From positions 1 through 26,393 of IMG/VR virus record IMGVR_UViG_3300044941_000526: 26,393 nucleotides of DNA. One strand, 5' to 3'. The translations under genes were made by a program, and so were the position numbers. Shown here piece by piece: positions 1 through 8,347 of the stretch. The notes below the pieces were generated by a model. It did not search any database and was not told where the DNA came from. It was given only the letters and a program-made list of their open reading frames with translations. Numbering within the stretch: position 1 is the first letter of the stretch; every line of letters begins with the position of its first letter. Source of the DNA: a virus.

Positions 1-276
1 TCATGAGTTCAGCAGGCACGCGCCACCATCTACCACCGTGTGATTGAACGTATCCGCCCAGTAGATGTTATCTACGCCTACACGCAGCCTGCCGTCCGTG
101 GAAACTTTAGCTGCACGCACCAAGCGCGGCTCACCATTCGCGCCGTCATGCGATTCCCCCGCAATCACGGAATAGCCAGCCTCTGGCATTGCCATCGGCA
201 AATTGATTTTTAGCCGCTTGTTTGCGTCCACCGATGCAAGATCAGCAGAATCACCTGATTTTAGAATGATACTCAT
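1..276 (-). CDS. Short phage tail-associated protein, possibly truncated
   Basis: This 91-residue protein lies at the distal end of the tail operon, 3 nt after the preceding gene. The start is the ATG at 274-276. The N-terminus (SIILKSGDSADLASVDANKR) resembles the opening of phage proteins of several hundred residues found near tail-fibre genes; this is my recollection of the family and was not searched. The resemblance continues through a STDGRLRVGVD segment, and then the reading frame ends after about 20 more residues. The protein may therefore be a truncated remnant whose remainder lies outside the window or in another frame. No enzymatic motif, signal peptide or membrane segment is visible. 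A structural or fibre-associated role is inferred from position only. Confidence 0.55.
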   Translation of the reverse strand: MSIILKSGDSADLASVDANKRLKINLPMAMPEAGYSVIAGESHDGANGEPRLVRAAKVSTDGRLRVGVDNIYWADTFNHTVVDGGACLLNS

Positions 277-279
277 GAT

Positions 280-678
280 TTAGACCCCCATTATGTTGAT
301 GTTAAAACGTCCCCAGCTTCCCTCTCGCGCACGGGCGATTACGTCGAAGCCAACGCCTTCATTCAGATTTGCCGCCACTGCGCTAATGCCTTCGAGTGCC
401 GCATCCTCTGCATCGTGATCGGGCGTTGCCACCCCTGCGGCCGTGCAAACAATCACCGAGCTACCCGTTACCCATGCAGCGGCAACCGTAATGCTTGCCA
501 GATCAGCTTCCCCGCCGCTGGCATGGCCGAAATCCACCGTGGCTTGTGCAGTGTGCGGAGTGCTACCACCGCCGCCCGTGCCAGGTGGTCCTTGTGTTCC
601 CACCGTAACCACCTCGATTTTCTTTTCTTCCACCTCAACCAGCTGGATCACTTCATTGATGGTGATGATGTCGGTCAT
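280..678 (-). CDS. Small tail-accessory protein with collagen-like linker
   Basis: This is a 132-residue protein whose ATG overlaps the stop of the upstream gene (ATGA at 675-678), which implies translational coupling. Residues 1-25 are acidic and hydrophobic. A short Gly/Pro linker follows (GTQGPPGTGGGGS, about residues 27-39). The remainder is an Ala/Val-rich beta-type domain ending in FNINIMGV. A short collagen-like linker next to a beta-rich domain is common in phage fibre or tail-tip decoration proteins. The exact family is not recognised. Its place between a BppU-like gene and the distal small gene supports a virion or fibre role, which is inference. Confidence 0.6.
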   Translation of the reverse strand: MTDIITINEVIQLVEVEEKKIEVVTVGTQGPPGTGGGGSTPHTAQATVDFGHASGGEADLASITVAAAWVTGSSVIVCTAAGVATPDHDAEDAALEGISAVAANLNEGVGFDVIARAREGSWGRFNINIMGV

Positions 679-1034
679 CGCGTTACCTCGGGGCTAATAA
701 TGACAATTCCTTCCAGCAGGCGCGTCACGGTGACGGTATCGCCTGCGACAATCTCCAAATCATAAACCCCACCCGTCGCGGTGATGGCGGACGTGGCAGC
801 GGCGGTTGCCAGAATGTTAATCGTGCCAGCTGCGCCACCCAGGGTGATGCCGCCGTTTTCAGTGGTCAGGGTGAGAAATGGTGTGGAAGATTCGACCGTT
901 TCACGCATGTGCATCCGTGCGGTGAAACTGGCCAGATCAATCGGCGTGTCGCTTTCATCTTTCCAAGTAATTTGCTCGGAAAACGTCGCACCGCGATAAA
1001 CATAGAGATTATGTTTTGCTGGATGTGTGGTCAT
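675..1034 (-). CDS. BppU-like baseplate/tail beta-domain protein
   Basis: The start at 1032-1034 is chosen because AAAGGA lies about 8 nt upstream; it gives 119 residues. The sequence is a compact beta-sandwich type: YRGATFSEQITWKDESDTPI near residues 12-31, then FTARMHMRE, LTTENGGITLGGAAGTI, YDLEIV and a C-terminal RLLEGIVIISPEV. Many phages carry a protein with this pattern (a 'D-G-pi-DLTG-ytarmqiR' start and a 'LLEGtV.vspeVTR' end), related to the N-terminal domain of baseplate upper protein BppU. It probably serves as an adaptor for fibres at the tail tip. It overlaps the next gene by 4 nt. The family assignment is from memory of the pattern. Confidence 0.6.
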   Translation of the reverse strand: MTTHPAKHNLYVYRGATFSEQITWKDESDTPIDLASFTARMHMRETVESSTPFLTLTTENGGITLGGAAGTINILATAAATSAITATGGVYDLEIVAGDTVTVTRLLEGIVIISPEVTR

Positions 1035-1045
1035 AAATGAATCCT

Positions 1046-1984
1046 TTATGCGCTCAAGTTTGCGTACCATTTGGTGGCGGTGGCCGCCCAAAACATCGCG
1101 TTTTTGCCAGCGGCCAGCGAGAATGCGGCGTTGGCTGCTAGGGCGTTTATGCTATGGCCACTTGCTGGGTACACCGCTAGGGCGTTCGCCCCAGCGTTCG
1201 CTACACAAATGAACTCGCCTTGCTCGGGTGAAGGCAGGATGCCGCCCGTGCCAGTCGCCACGGTGGTGAACTCGTTCGTTTGCTTGGTGATCGCCGTTGC
1301 CGTGCCTTGTGTCGTGCCTGCACCGCTTAACCCTGCGGCGTTGGATTTCAGAGCCACACGGCCATTTGCTGCCAGCATTTTCAGGGCATCAAAGAAGGTC
1401 GAACCATCCGCCGACACTTTGAGGGTAAAATTATCATCGCCCAGCAAGCCGAACTCGGCGCGGCCAGAAAATCCTGTTTGAAAAAGGAAACTGGCTTTAT
1501 TGCCTATGGCATTCTTGTTAATCTTCACCTGCATGTCTGTGCCGATGTGATTAAAAAGGATTGCGCTACTGGCTACCGCGAACTTGTTGGTGCTATCCGC
1601 CGAGGTATTCACGCCCAGCATGGTGAGATTCTGAAACGATGTGGTGTTTACCGTCAGCACCCATGCTGCGCCATCATAGGTGTAGAGCGTGTTTACATCA
1701 TTCGCCCATACCGTTAGCCCCTCCCAAGGAGCAATGAAGTTCCATGCAGTGGTGTAAAACGCGAGAGCTTTGGCTTGCCCAGTCCATGCGCCTGTGGGTG
1801 TGCTGCCTACGATGTAGCTATCCCCCGCGACGGGCGAGCCTGGTGGCGTATTCACCCCCACGCTCACCATTGCCGCCTGCAACAGAGCGTCGATCAGATC
1901 GAGTGATGCATTATGCGTCACTTCCTTCTGCGACTGTGATTGCAGAATATAGGGCAGCTTCACCCGATTAGTGGTGTTTGGCAT
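1046..1984 (-). CDS. DUF2793 phage tail/fibre protein
   Basis: This 312-residue protein begins with the hallmark of DUF2793: residues 7-24 read RVKLPYILQSQSQKEVTH, followed by NASLDLIDALLQAA. The first domain (to about residue 110) contains the Trp/Gly-rich GDSYIVGSTPTGAWTGQ and WNFIAPWEGLTVWAND segments. The middle resembles fibre repeats, and the last 70 residues (GILPSPEQGEFICVANAGAN and after) form a small beta domain often seen at fibre C-termini. A GGAGG ribosome site lies 6-7 nt upstream of the ATG. DUF2793 proteins sit downstream of the GTA-like hub gene in many alphaproteobacterial prophages. Here the two are separated by the inserted transporter genes on the other strand. The biochemical role is unknown; a tail-tip structural role is likely. 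Confidence 0.85.
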   Translation of the reverse strand: MPNTTNRVKLPYILQSQSQKEVTHNASLDLIDALLQAAMVSVGVNTPPGSPVAGDSYIVGSTPTGAWTGQAKALAFYTTAWNFIAPWEGLTVWANDVNTLYTYDGAAWVLTVNTTSFQNLTMLGVNTSADSTNKFAVASSAILFNHIGTDMQVKINKNAIGNKASFLFQTGFSGRAEFGLLGDDNFTLKVSADGSTFFDALKMLAANGRVALKSNAAGLSGAGTTQGTATAITKQTNEFTTVATGTGGILPSPEQGEFICVANAGANALAVYPASGHSINALAANAAFSLAAGKNAMFWAATATKWYANLSA

Positions 1985-2012
1985 AAAAAACCTCCGATAT
2001 TTTTGATAAATA

Positions 2013-2040
2013 TTGATATTTTTTCTTTGCGGCCTATGCT
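2013..2040 (+). promoter_or_regulatory. Possible sigma70-type promoter for the transporter cargo genes
   Basis: TTGATA (2013-2018) and TATGCT (2035-2040) are separated by 16 nt in an AT-rich stretch between the divergent DUF2793 gene and the COG4705 gene. The matches to consensus are 5/6 and 4/6. A promoter is expected here because the two cargo genes face against the phage operon. The evidence is a sequence match only. Confidence 0.3.
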
Positions 2041-2131
2041 TGTTCAGTTAGCATTTACAATGTTCTACGCACAAAGCGGCTTCAGCATTCAACGCACGAA
2101 GCACCTTGAATTAAACAAAAGAATGGCAGCC

Positions 2132-2884
2132 ATGACGCAAAGAGATATTACAAAAGCCCTGAGCAAAGTTCCCCAAGTTACCTTGGCATTTTGGATCATT
2201 AAAATATTCGCGACCACACTCGGTGAAACGGGTGGCGATACGGTTTCAATGACCATGAATCTTGGTTATTTAGTTGGTACTGCAATATTTCTAACTGCAC
2301 TCGTGGGGCTCGTTTTTCTTCAGATAAGAGCGAAAGCGTTCCATCCTTTTCTTTATTGGGCAACCATCGTTGCATCCACTACCGCTGGCACGACGATGGC
2401 AGATTATGCAACGCGCTCGATGGGTATTGGTTATCCTGGCGGATCAATCCTTTTGTTCTTATGCGTTATGGCATCATTAGCGATCTGGTATCGTTCGCAA
2501 GGAACGGTTTCTGTTCAAACTATCAACACGCCAAAAGTAGAGGCATTCTACTGGGCAACGATTACTTTCTCACAAACACTGGGTACTGCTCTAGGCGACT
2601 GGATTGCCGATGCAGGTCCAGGCTACGATGGCGGCGCACTTCTCTTCGGGACATTATTGGCAATCGTTGCCGTCGCTTATTATCACACACGCATTTCACA
2701 TGTTTTGCTTTTCTGGGCAGCCTTCATTCTAACGCGTCCGCTTGGTGCAACAGTCGGCGATTTCCTCGATAAACCTCTGGATAAAGGTGGCTTAGATATA
2801 AGTCGTCCTTTGGCTTCGGCTATTCTTGCTGCCATCGTTATCGTAGGTATTATGCTTTCCTCGAAAAAAGCAGGGAAACATTGA
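2132..2884 (+). CDS. COG4705-family eight-helix membrane protein (prophage cargo)
   Basis: From the ATG at 2132 the protein has 250 residues. Upstream in-frame starts at 2123 and 2036 exist, but the family typically begins just before the first repeat. It consists of four two-helix repeats starting near residues 20, 75, 140 and 194. In each one a Trp is followed by W-x9-G-x4-D: W21/G31/D36, W76/G86/D91, W141/G151/D156 and W195/G205/D210. The second helix of repeats 2 and 3 begins with GYPGG or GYDGG, and that of repeat 1 with GY. About eight transmembrane segments are expected, in the inner membrane. The pattern matches the widespread but uncharacterised COG4705 'membrane-anchored protein' family. 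Four buried acidic residues suggest ion or cation transport, which is inference. The gene lies against the phage operon, is visibly AT-richer than its neighbours, and is followed after 4 nt by an EamA gene, so it looks like acquired cargo. Confidence 0.85.
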   Translation: MTQRDITKALSKVPQVTLAFWIIKIFATTLGETGGDTVSMTMNLGYLVGTAIFLTALVGLVFLQIRAKAFHPFLYWATIVASTTAGTTMADYATRSMGIGYPGGSILLFLCVMASLAIWYRSQGTVSVQTINTPKVEAFYWATITFSQTLGTALGDWIADAGPGYDGGALLFGTLLAIVAVAYYHTRISHVLLFWAAFILTRPLGATVGDFLDKPLDKGGLDISRPLASAILAAIVIVGIMLSSKKAGKH

Positions 2885-2888
2885 GAAG

Positions 2889-3326
2889 ATGAGCAGTATT
2901 AGCCAAACAAATCATTGGGTATTTTTTGCACTGGCTTCAGCTTTTTTTGCAGCATTAACCGCTATTTTTGGCAAACTTGGTGTAACCGATATTAATTCCA
3001 ATCTTGCCACTCTAATTCGCACGGTTGTGATTCTGGTCATGGTCTTTGGCATTGTAGCATTTCGTAATGAATGGCAGCCGCTCAATAAAATGTCTCCTTT
3101 CGGCATATCTATGCTGATACTTTCGGCAATTGCGACTGGGCTATCTTGGCTATGTTATTATCGCGCACTTCAGCTCGGCACAGCATCGCGTGTAGCACCG
3201 CTTGATAAGTTGAGTATCGTTTTCGTGATCGTGCTTTCGGTGGTGTTTTTAGGCGAATCCTTGACATGGAAAGTAATGTTGGGAAGTTTGTTAGTCATTT
3301 CAGGTGCAGTATTACTGGCGATATGA
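2889..3326 (+). CDS. EamA/DMT-superfamily single-domain transporter (prophage cargo)
   Basis: This 145-residue hydrophobic protein has about five transmembrane helices: residues 9-27, about 41-58, about 72-92, about 103-121 and about 127-145. It carries EamA-domain features: FFAALTAIFGKLGV at the N-terminus, ATLIRTVVI, SWLCYYRALQLG, a VAPLDKLSIV segment and FLGESLTWK before the last helix. Single-domain EamA proteins are half the usual DMT length and probably dimerise in the inner membrane; the substrate cannot be read from sequence. It lies 4 nt after the COG4705 gene, so the two are very likely cotranscribed. It converges on the phage hub gene with a 16-nt gap and no clear terminator. The low G+C compared with flanking phage genes points to separate ancestry. 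Confidence 0.85.
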   Translation: MSSISQTNHWVFFALASAFFAALTAIFGKLGVTDINSNLATLIRTVVILVMVFGIVAFRNEWQPLNKMSPFGISMLILSAIATGLSWLCYYRALQLGTASRVAPLDKLSIVFVIVLSVVFLGESLTWKVMLGSLLVISGAVLLAI

Positions 3327-3342
3327 TGATAAATCCTTCCTT

Positions 3343-6300
3343 CTATATAATAGCGATTCCCGCGTATCCACGCCCGACGGCGGCGGAAAGCTGGTACACA
3401 TTCACCAGCACGCTGCTTTGTGCCGAACCGAAATCCGTCACTTGCTGCGCGGCAGTGTAGATGGTTGAAGGCGTTGTCAGGCCGATGATGGTGCGTTTCA
3501 GCGTCACCCCCTGCATGATTTCCACCTCATAGCGTTCGGCCTCCTCGGAAAGCGGAATATCCACCGCGTCCCGCCAATCCCCACCGATGCGCGTGCGCCG
3601 CTTCCAGGTGATGGTGAGATCACCACCCACGTTTCTGCTGCCCTCGATATGCACGGGGGAATAAGGTTTCAGAGCCTTTGCCGCATAGGTGAAATCCTGC
3701 GCGGTGGTTGCCCCGAGTGTGGAGCCAACGGTCACTGGCTTGAACTTCTTACTGATACCCCAGCCAGAGGATGCCATCAGTTCCCGCGCAAGGGCGTTTG
3801 TCAGCATGATGAAGCGTTCACCCGCTATGTGACTACCTACAGCCCATTCCGTACCCAGCCGCCCCCGCAGCAAGCCAGACAAACGATATTTATTCGTATC
3901 GAGCAGTGTTGCGGTTTGGAACTGAATGACTTCATCGCCGATGACGCACACATTCGCGCCATTCAGCACAGCTATATCGGTCACGCTCTGCAGCTGGCCG
4001 AAGGTGAGTAACACATCAATGGTTGTGCTGTTATCCCAAGTGTACACCGTCCCCGCAGGGATGATATTCAGCACCGCGCCGATGGTTGCCTGCGCCGTGA
4101 GTGTTTGCATCAGGGCATAGTTGGAGCCGCCATCATCGGAGCGATACACCGCCGAACCCGCCCAGCCATCGCCCAAGCCCACCACGCCATAGCGCAAATA
4201 CGCATCCGTCACCGCATCGGTGGGGAATGCAGGCAAGTCGAGCAGTTCCAGCCGCGTGGCGGAAATACTCGTCGGCGGCTGAATGTTGGGCGTGCCAGTG
4301 CCTGCGGGATTATAGAAATCATAGGATGACACATCTTCGGCCACCGCTGTGAGCTCCTGCATCCCGTTTCGCACCAGCTTGGTGGAGTTAATCCGCATCA
4401 CATACGACGCACCATCCTTCGTGATGGTAATCACATCGGTCGGCTCAAGTAGCGCATATTTCGGCGGCACGGTGAACTGGTACTGCACGCACCCCACCCA
4501 CACATTGTAGAGCGTCACATCCGCCACCACCTTGGCTTCCTGATCCGAAAGCACAATCGGCAGATTCACCGTGGCATAATCCACCGCTTTGACGGTTTGC
4601 CGCTGCGAGGATTGCGTGCCAGCCTGATAATCCGCCGTGCGGTTGAGATAAATCACATCCACCTGGCGCGGCAATTCCAGTTCCTGCGTGCGGGTGATGG
4701 TGAAGGTATCAATCGCATCATCACGCGGCACCAGCTCCGAGAAATCCAGCGTGGTGTTGGAAACCTTGCCGCGCTTGATAAACTTCAGCAGCCCGTCCGA
4801 TTCCACCATGTCGAAGAAATACGCCGAAGCTAATTGCTCCAAACAGGCACGCACCGTTTGCCTGTTACTCACGATAAAGCCCGACACAATATCTGTCAGG
4901 CGGCTGGTGTCATACATGGTGTTGTCGTAACCCACTTTTTTGAGCAGGTCGGCGACGATCTGGCCGAGGCTCGAAAGCCCCAGCTTGCCTTGCACCCAAT
5001 GGCCTGTTTTCCAGTTGCTGCCATCCGCCCATACCGAGCCGAGGTCAGGGAAAAACGGGAACGGCCTTGCATCCCATGTCCACACGAACTTGCGCGGCAC
5101 AAAGTTGGCTTCCAGCGCATTTTGGGCGTTGAGATAGTCAATCGAGGCATCGAGCGCGGTGCGTTGTGCGAGAAAGTCCACCCGAGAGCGCGAACCCCGA
5201 GGATAGAAACTTTCTGACGAGTCAGGGTCAATGAATACGTTAGGCTGGTTGGCACACCCATCCACAGAGGGAAAGCCAATTTCCGAAAACCACACGGGTT
5301 TCATCTTGGCTGTCCACGCCGTTGTCGAGGCATTGGGGTTGGTATGCGTGCTATTCCACCAGTTCTTTACGTTCTTCCAAGCAAAAGTTGCGCCTGAATA
5401 GAAAGTTTTGGTGGTGCGTGTGCCGTCCCAGTAATAATCCCAGCCCTCATCTTTCGTCCAGCCATCATAGACCTTTTGGTAGTCGATCTGCGTTTGCGGC
5501 AAATCAGGCGTGAGCGGGAAATAGCAATCAATCGCCACCACGTCGATATTAGAATCTGACCAGAGCGGATCGAGGTGATACCAGCCGTTTACCGAATGAT
5601 ATTCGCTCCAATCGCCGCCATACATCACCTTTACGCCTGCACCCACGGCAGATTTCACCGAAGCAGCGAGGCTTTTTAACTGAGTAACCGCAGGGAAAAC
5701 ACCTGCGCTGCTCATATAGGTGGTTAAGCCCACCAGTTCCGAGCCGATCATGAAAGCGTCGATATTGTTCTTCAGCAGCACGCCGCCCACATTCAGGCTG
5801 GCATACCAGTTAATAAAGGCATTATAGCCATTGGTGCGGGTAAAAAAGTTTGCCGCATCCGTAGCATTGGTGGGCGTAATTCTACCGCGCCACGGCTTTG
5901 GTTGTGGCGTGATGGTGTCCACTTGCACCATCGGGTAGAACAGCACCTTATAGCCACGGCTTTTCAGTTCCTGACACAGCCGCACGATGCTTTTGTCCGT
6001 TGGCGTGCCGCCATAAGTGGGCGAACCATCGGGAAAAGTTAAAATCACATGTGCATTATTGCGAGTAAACCCTGCCACCGCCCAGTCATCAGGTGCAACC
6101 CGTGCGCCTTGGCTGTTAAACTCCGCCGCTGGCTTGATAATGCTCACCGCAGGGTCAACGGAATCCGAAAACCAGTTCACCACCACCGACACCCATTCCA
6201 CATTGGGCAGGTTGGCTTTGAGGTTATCCAGTGCCACCAACACATCGGCTTTATTATTGAGGTTGTTCAGGTTCATTTTGGTGACTTTGCCACCTTGCAC

Positions 6301-7062
6301 GAAATTGCCTGATACATCCTGCTGGCCGCTGGTTTTCTCCTGCACAACCGTGTCATAGACAAACTCGCCAGCACCAGGAATAATGGTGATGTCCTTGATT
6401 TTATCCTCAAGGTCGAAGGGCTTTTTCAGCGTGCGGCGCACCTCGAAGGTAAAGTTCGGAATGCGGTTGCCGAAATCCCCCAGCGGGAAATCCTTAATCA
6501 CCACATAGGCCGTGCCGCGATAGGCTGGCGTTTGCCCTGCGGGATAGAAGGATGACATAAACGTGTCAGGCAGCTGCGTTTCGTCACCGAGATAGAGCGA
6601 ATAGCTGCCAGCCGTCAGGTCAAGCTGCTTTGCATCCGCCCATACGCGCACCACTTCGCTGATTGCGCCTTCACAAATCGCAACTGCAAGGCTGGCCGTA
6701 TAGGTGTAAGTTGTGGTGGTGGTTTCCACGCTTCCGCCACCGCCGCCACCTTTACCACCGCCCGAGGATTGCGTTGTGGTGGTCACATGCTCCTGAATCG
6801 GGCGCGACCAGATCACGTTTCCCGCAATACGGGCGTTGCCATAAACCACGGGTATCGACTTGCCATAGGTGGAAGCCTGCACCATCAAATCGGTCAGGCG
6901 CGAGCCTTCCTGATTGATGCGTGCCTTGCTGCCGAAAATGGAACGGTCAATAAAGCCGCCCAAATATCCGCCCACACCACCCGCCAACGCTGCGGCAAAT
7001 GCACCCGCGCCGATAGATGATGCCGCAGAACTGGCGGCGGCTGCTAGAACGATGGCTGCCAT
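3343..7062 (-). CDS. GTA-type host-specificity/tail hub protein with TIM-barrel domain
   Basis: This is a 1239-residue baseplate hub and host-contact protein, about the length of the Rhodobacter GTA orfg15 product. Residues 1-55 are an Ala/Gly-rich hydrophobic N-terminus (GAFAAALAGGVGGYLGGFID). A 'GKSIPVVYGNARIAGNVIWS' segment follows near residue 70, then a Gly-rich linker (GGGKGGGGGGS). The GTA TIM-barrel domain spans about 285-725, with DVVAIDCYFPL near 510 and a glycosidase-like FSEIGFPSVDGCANQP near 590-605. The phage tail-3 domain follows (about 725-890, with YFFDMVESDGLLKFIKRG). The C-terminal third is beta-rich. By analogy to GTA it caps the tail and may cleave or bind cell-surface glycan. 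Its start overlaps the NlpC/P60 gene by 19 nt. Confidence 0.93.
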   Translation of the reverse strand: MAAIVLAAAASSAASSIGAGAFAAALAGGVGGYLGGFIDRSIFGSKARINQEGSRLTDLMVQASTYGKSIPVVYGNARIAGNVIWSRPIQEHVTTTTQSSGGGKGGGGGGSVETTTTTYTYTASLAVAICEGAISEVVRVWADAKQLDLTAGSYSLYLGDETQLPDTFMSSFYPAGQTPAYRGTAYVVIKDFPLGDFGNRIPNFTFEVRRTLKKPFDLEDKIKDITIIPGAGEFVYDTVVQEKTSGQQDVSGNFVQGGKVTKMNLNNLNNKADVLVALDNLKANLPNVEWVSVVVNWFSDSVDPAVSIIKPAAEFNSQGARVAPDDWAVAGFTRNNAHVILTFPDGSPTYGGTPTDKSIVRLCQELKSRGYKVLFYPMVQVDTITPQPKPWRGRITPTNATDAANFFTRTNGYNAFINWYASLNVGGVLLKNNIDAFMIGSELVGLTTYMSSAGVFPAVTQLKSLAASVKSAVGAGVKVMYGGDWSEYHSVNGWYHLDPLWSDSNIDVVAIDCYFPLTPDLPQTQIDYQKVYDGWTKDEGWDYYWDGTRTTKTFYSGATFAWKNVKNWWNSTHTNPNASTTAWTAKMKPVWFSEIGFPSVDGCANQPNVFIDPDSSESFYPRGSRSRVDFLAQRTALDASIDYLNAQNALEANFVPRKFVWTWDARPFPFFPDLGSVWADGSNWKTGHWVQGKLGLSSLGQIVADLLKKVGYDNTMYDTSRLTDIVSGFIVSNRQTVRACLEQLASAYFFDMVESDGLLKFIKRGKVSNTTLDFSELVPRDDAIDTFTITRTQELELPRQVDVIYLNRTADYQAGTQSSQRQTVKAVDYATVNLPIVLSDQEAKVVADVTLYNVWVGCVQYQFTVPPKYALLEPTDVITITKDGASYVMRINSTKLVRNGMQELTAVAEDVSSYDFYNPAGTGTPNIQPPTSISATRLELLDLPAFPTDAVTDAYLRYGVVGLGDGWAGSAVYRSDDGGSNYALMQTLTAQATIGAVLNIIPAGTVYTWDNSTTIDVLLTFGQLQSVTDIAVLNGANVCVIGDEVIQFQTATLLDTNKYRLSGLLRGRLGTEWAVGSHIAGERFIMLTNALARELMASSGWGISKKFKPVTVGSTLGATTAQDFTYAAKALKPYSPVHIEGSRNVGGDLTITWKRRTRIGGDWRDAVDIPLSEEAERYEVEIMQGVTLKRTIIGLTTPSTIYTAAQQVTDFGSAQSSVLVNVYQLSAAVGRGYAGIAII

Positions 7063-7490
7063 CTGAATACCTTCACAAGTCGTTGTTTCCAGTCATCATC
7101 GAGGCGGTGTTCCACCACCCGACGGGCTGGCGCGTAGGAATGAACCATCCCCAGCGTGTTTTCATAATCGGTGAGAAATGCCATGTGCTGCGGGTTCTCG
7201 CGCACCTTAAACAAAGCCAGATCACCTGCCTGCGCTTCGGCTATCGGCACTTCATCCAGCAAAGCGGTGAGCTTTTCGGTGAGATACGCGCCGTCTGGCT
7301 CTTTGGAATAGGTCACCTCGTCATAACCCGCGAGTGGCTGGCCGTGCTTATCCTTCAAGCCCAGCTCATCCACCACGCCGACAATCAGACCGAGGCAATC
7401 ACAACCTTTGCCTTTAAGCCGCGCCTGGTGGTGAAACGGTGTGCCGATCCATGTTCGGGCTTGGGTAACAATGGTTTGTGCTTGGGTCAT
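7044..7490 (-). CDS. NlpC/P60-family tail peptidoglycan peptidase (GTA orfg14-like)
   Basis: The start at 7488-7490 forms an ATGA overlap with the DUF2163 stop and gives 148 residues; upstream in-frame codons do not resemble the family. The NlpC/P60 signature is complete at the nucleophile: residues 27-35 read GKGCDCLGL, with Cys32 in the D-C-L-G position. A basic-residue candidate is His102 in NPQHMAFL. The domain starts at residue 5 with the usual AR.WIGTPF opening, so the whole protein is one catalytic domain. The expected role is local cleavage of the peptide cross-links of peptidoglycan by the tail tip during DNA entry. It lies between DUF2163 and the hub gene as in gene transfer agents. 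Confidence 0.93.
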   Translation of the reverse strand: MTQAQTIVTQARTWIGTPFHHQARLKGKGCDCLGLIVGVVDELGLKDKHGQPLAGYDEVTYSKEPDGAYLTEKLTALLDEVPIAEAQAGDLALFKVRENPQHMAFLTDYENTLGMVHSYAPARRVVEHRLDDDWKQRLVKVFRWQPSF

Positions 7491-8347
7491 ACGCGCTGCA
7501 AATCGTTGGCCGTGGCTGCGGTGGCGAGCATCTTGTCCATGCCTGGGACGTAAGGCTCGCCGCGAAAGTTCACGGCATTGTTGAACTTGGCGATGCAGGT
7601 GCTGATCGTTTTGTCGCAGCCTGCAATCGCGTTGAAGGTGTCGCCCACCGCCACATTGTTGGGCATGGGCAACACAAGGGTGAATTGCTTGTTCGAGAAC
7701 TCTTTGATTTCCATGCGCCGCCCAGCATTCGCGCCCGTCAGCCACACCACTTCGCCGCCTGAAAAATACCCAGCCGCCTGCGTCATCGAATTGCTGATAA
7801 ACACCTGCCTGCTACTGACAGTATTGACACTCCCGCCCACCGTGTAGCTGGCAAGGTTGGCCTTGCAGCGTCCATCACCGAAGATGGCGCGGCATGTGGG
7901 GCTATAGAGTTCCACGATGTTCTGGCTGAGTTTCTGCGCCAGCCCACGCACCTCGGCGACAAATTGCCCGTTCTTGAGTGTCACTTCCCCAAGCCAGCCG
8001 CGCCGATGCGTGATGATGCCTTGCGTTAGGTCGGTGACGTTCACCATGAAGATTTCAATTTCAGCGAAGTCATATTTCCCCGCCATGATGTCGGCTTCGG
8101 TAATCGCTGCCGCGTCAAGGATTCCCGCCACATCGAGGTTATCGACGCTGAACTTGTCTTTTGTTTCCACGCTCGTGGGTGAAAAGCCTGTCGCGGCCTT
8201 GTAAAGCTGGCTGCTCACGGTCAGGTCGGAGGTGTGATCCGTGAAGCCCATCACAGTGCCACCCACCAGCGTGAGTTTCCAGCACACGGCAAGGCTGGTG
8301 ACTTCCCCCGCCAGATGCGCGGCCATATTGCTTGAAGCGGTTCTCAT
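7487..8347 (-). CDS. DUF2163 baseplate hub protein (GTA orfg13-like)
   Basis: The start at 8345-8347 overlaps the DUF2460 stop as ATGA and gives 286 residues beginning MRTASSNMAAHLAG. Family features include ICW-type strands after residue 20 (TSLAVCWKLTLVGG), GFTDHTSDLTV, the HRRGWLGEVTL segment near 120, and a Cys-containing middle (YSPTCRAIFGDGRCKANL). The C-terminal part is the conserved CDKTISTC..KFNNAVNFRG block ending in PYVPGMDKML. In the GTA baseplate the equivalent protein forms a hub ring and binds an iron-sulfur cluster through cysteines. Four cysteines are present here, but iron binding is inference by homology. Gene order with DUF2460 and NlpC/P60 is the standard one. Confidence 0.93.
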   Translation of the reverse strand: MRTASSNMAAHLAGEVTSLAVCWKLTLVGGTVMGFTDHTSDLTVSSQLYKAATGFSPTSVETKDKFSVDNLDVAGILDAAAITEADIMAGKYDFAEIEIFMVNVTDLTQGIITHRRGWLGEVTLKNGQFVAEVRGLAQKLSQNIVELYSPTCRAIFGDGRCKANLASYTVGGSVNTVSSRQVFISNSMTQAAGYFSGGEVVWLTGANAGRRMEIKEFSNKQFTLVLPMPNNVAVGDTFNAIAGCDKTISTCIAKFNNAVNFRGEPYVPGMDKMLATAATANDLQRV

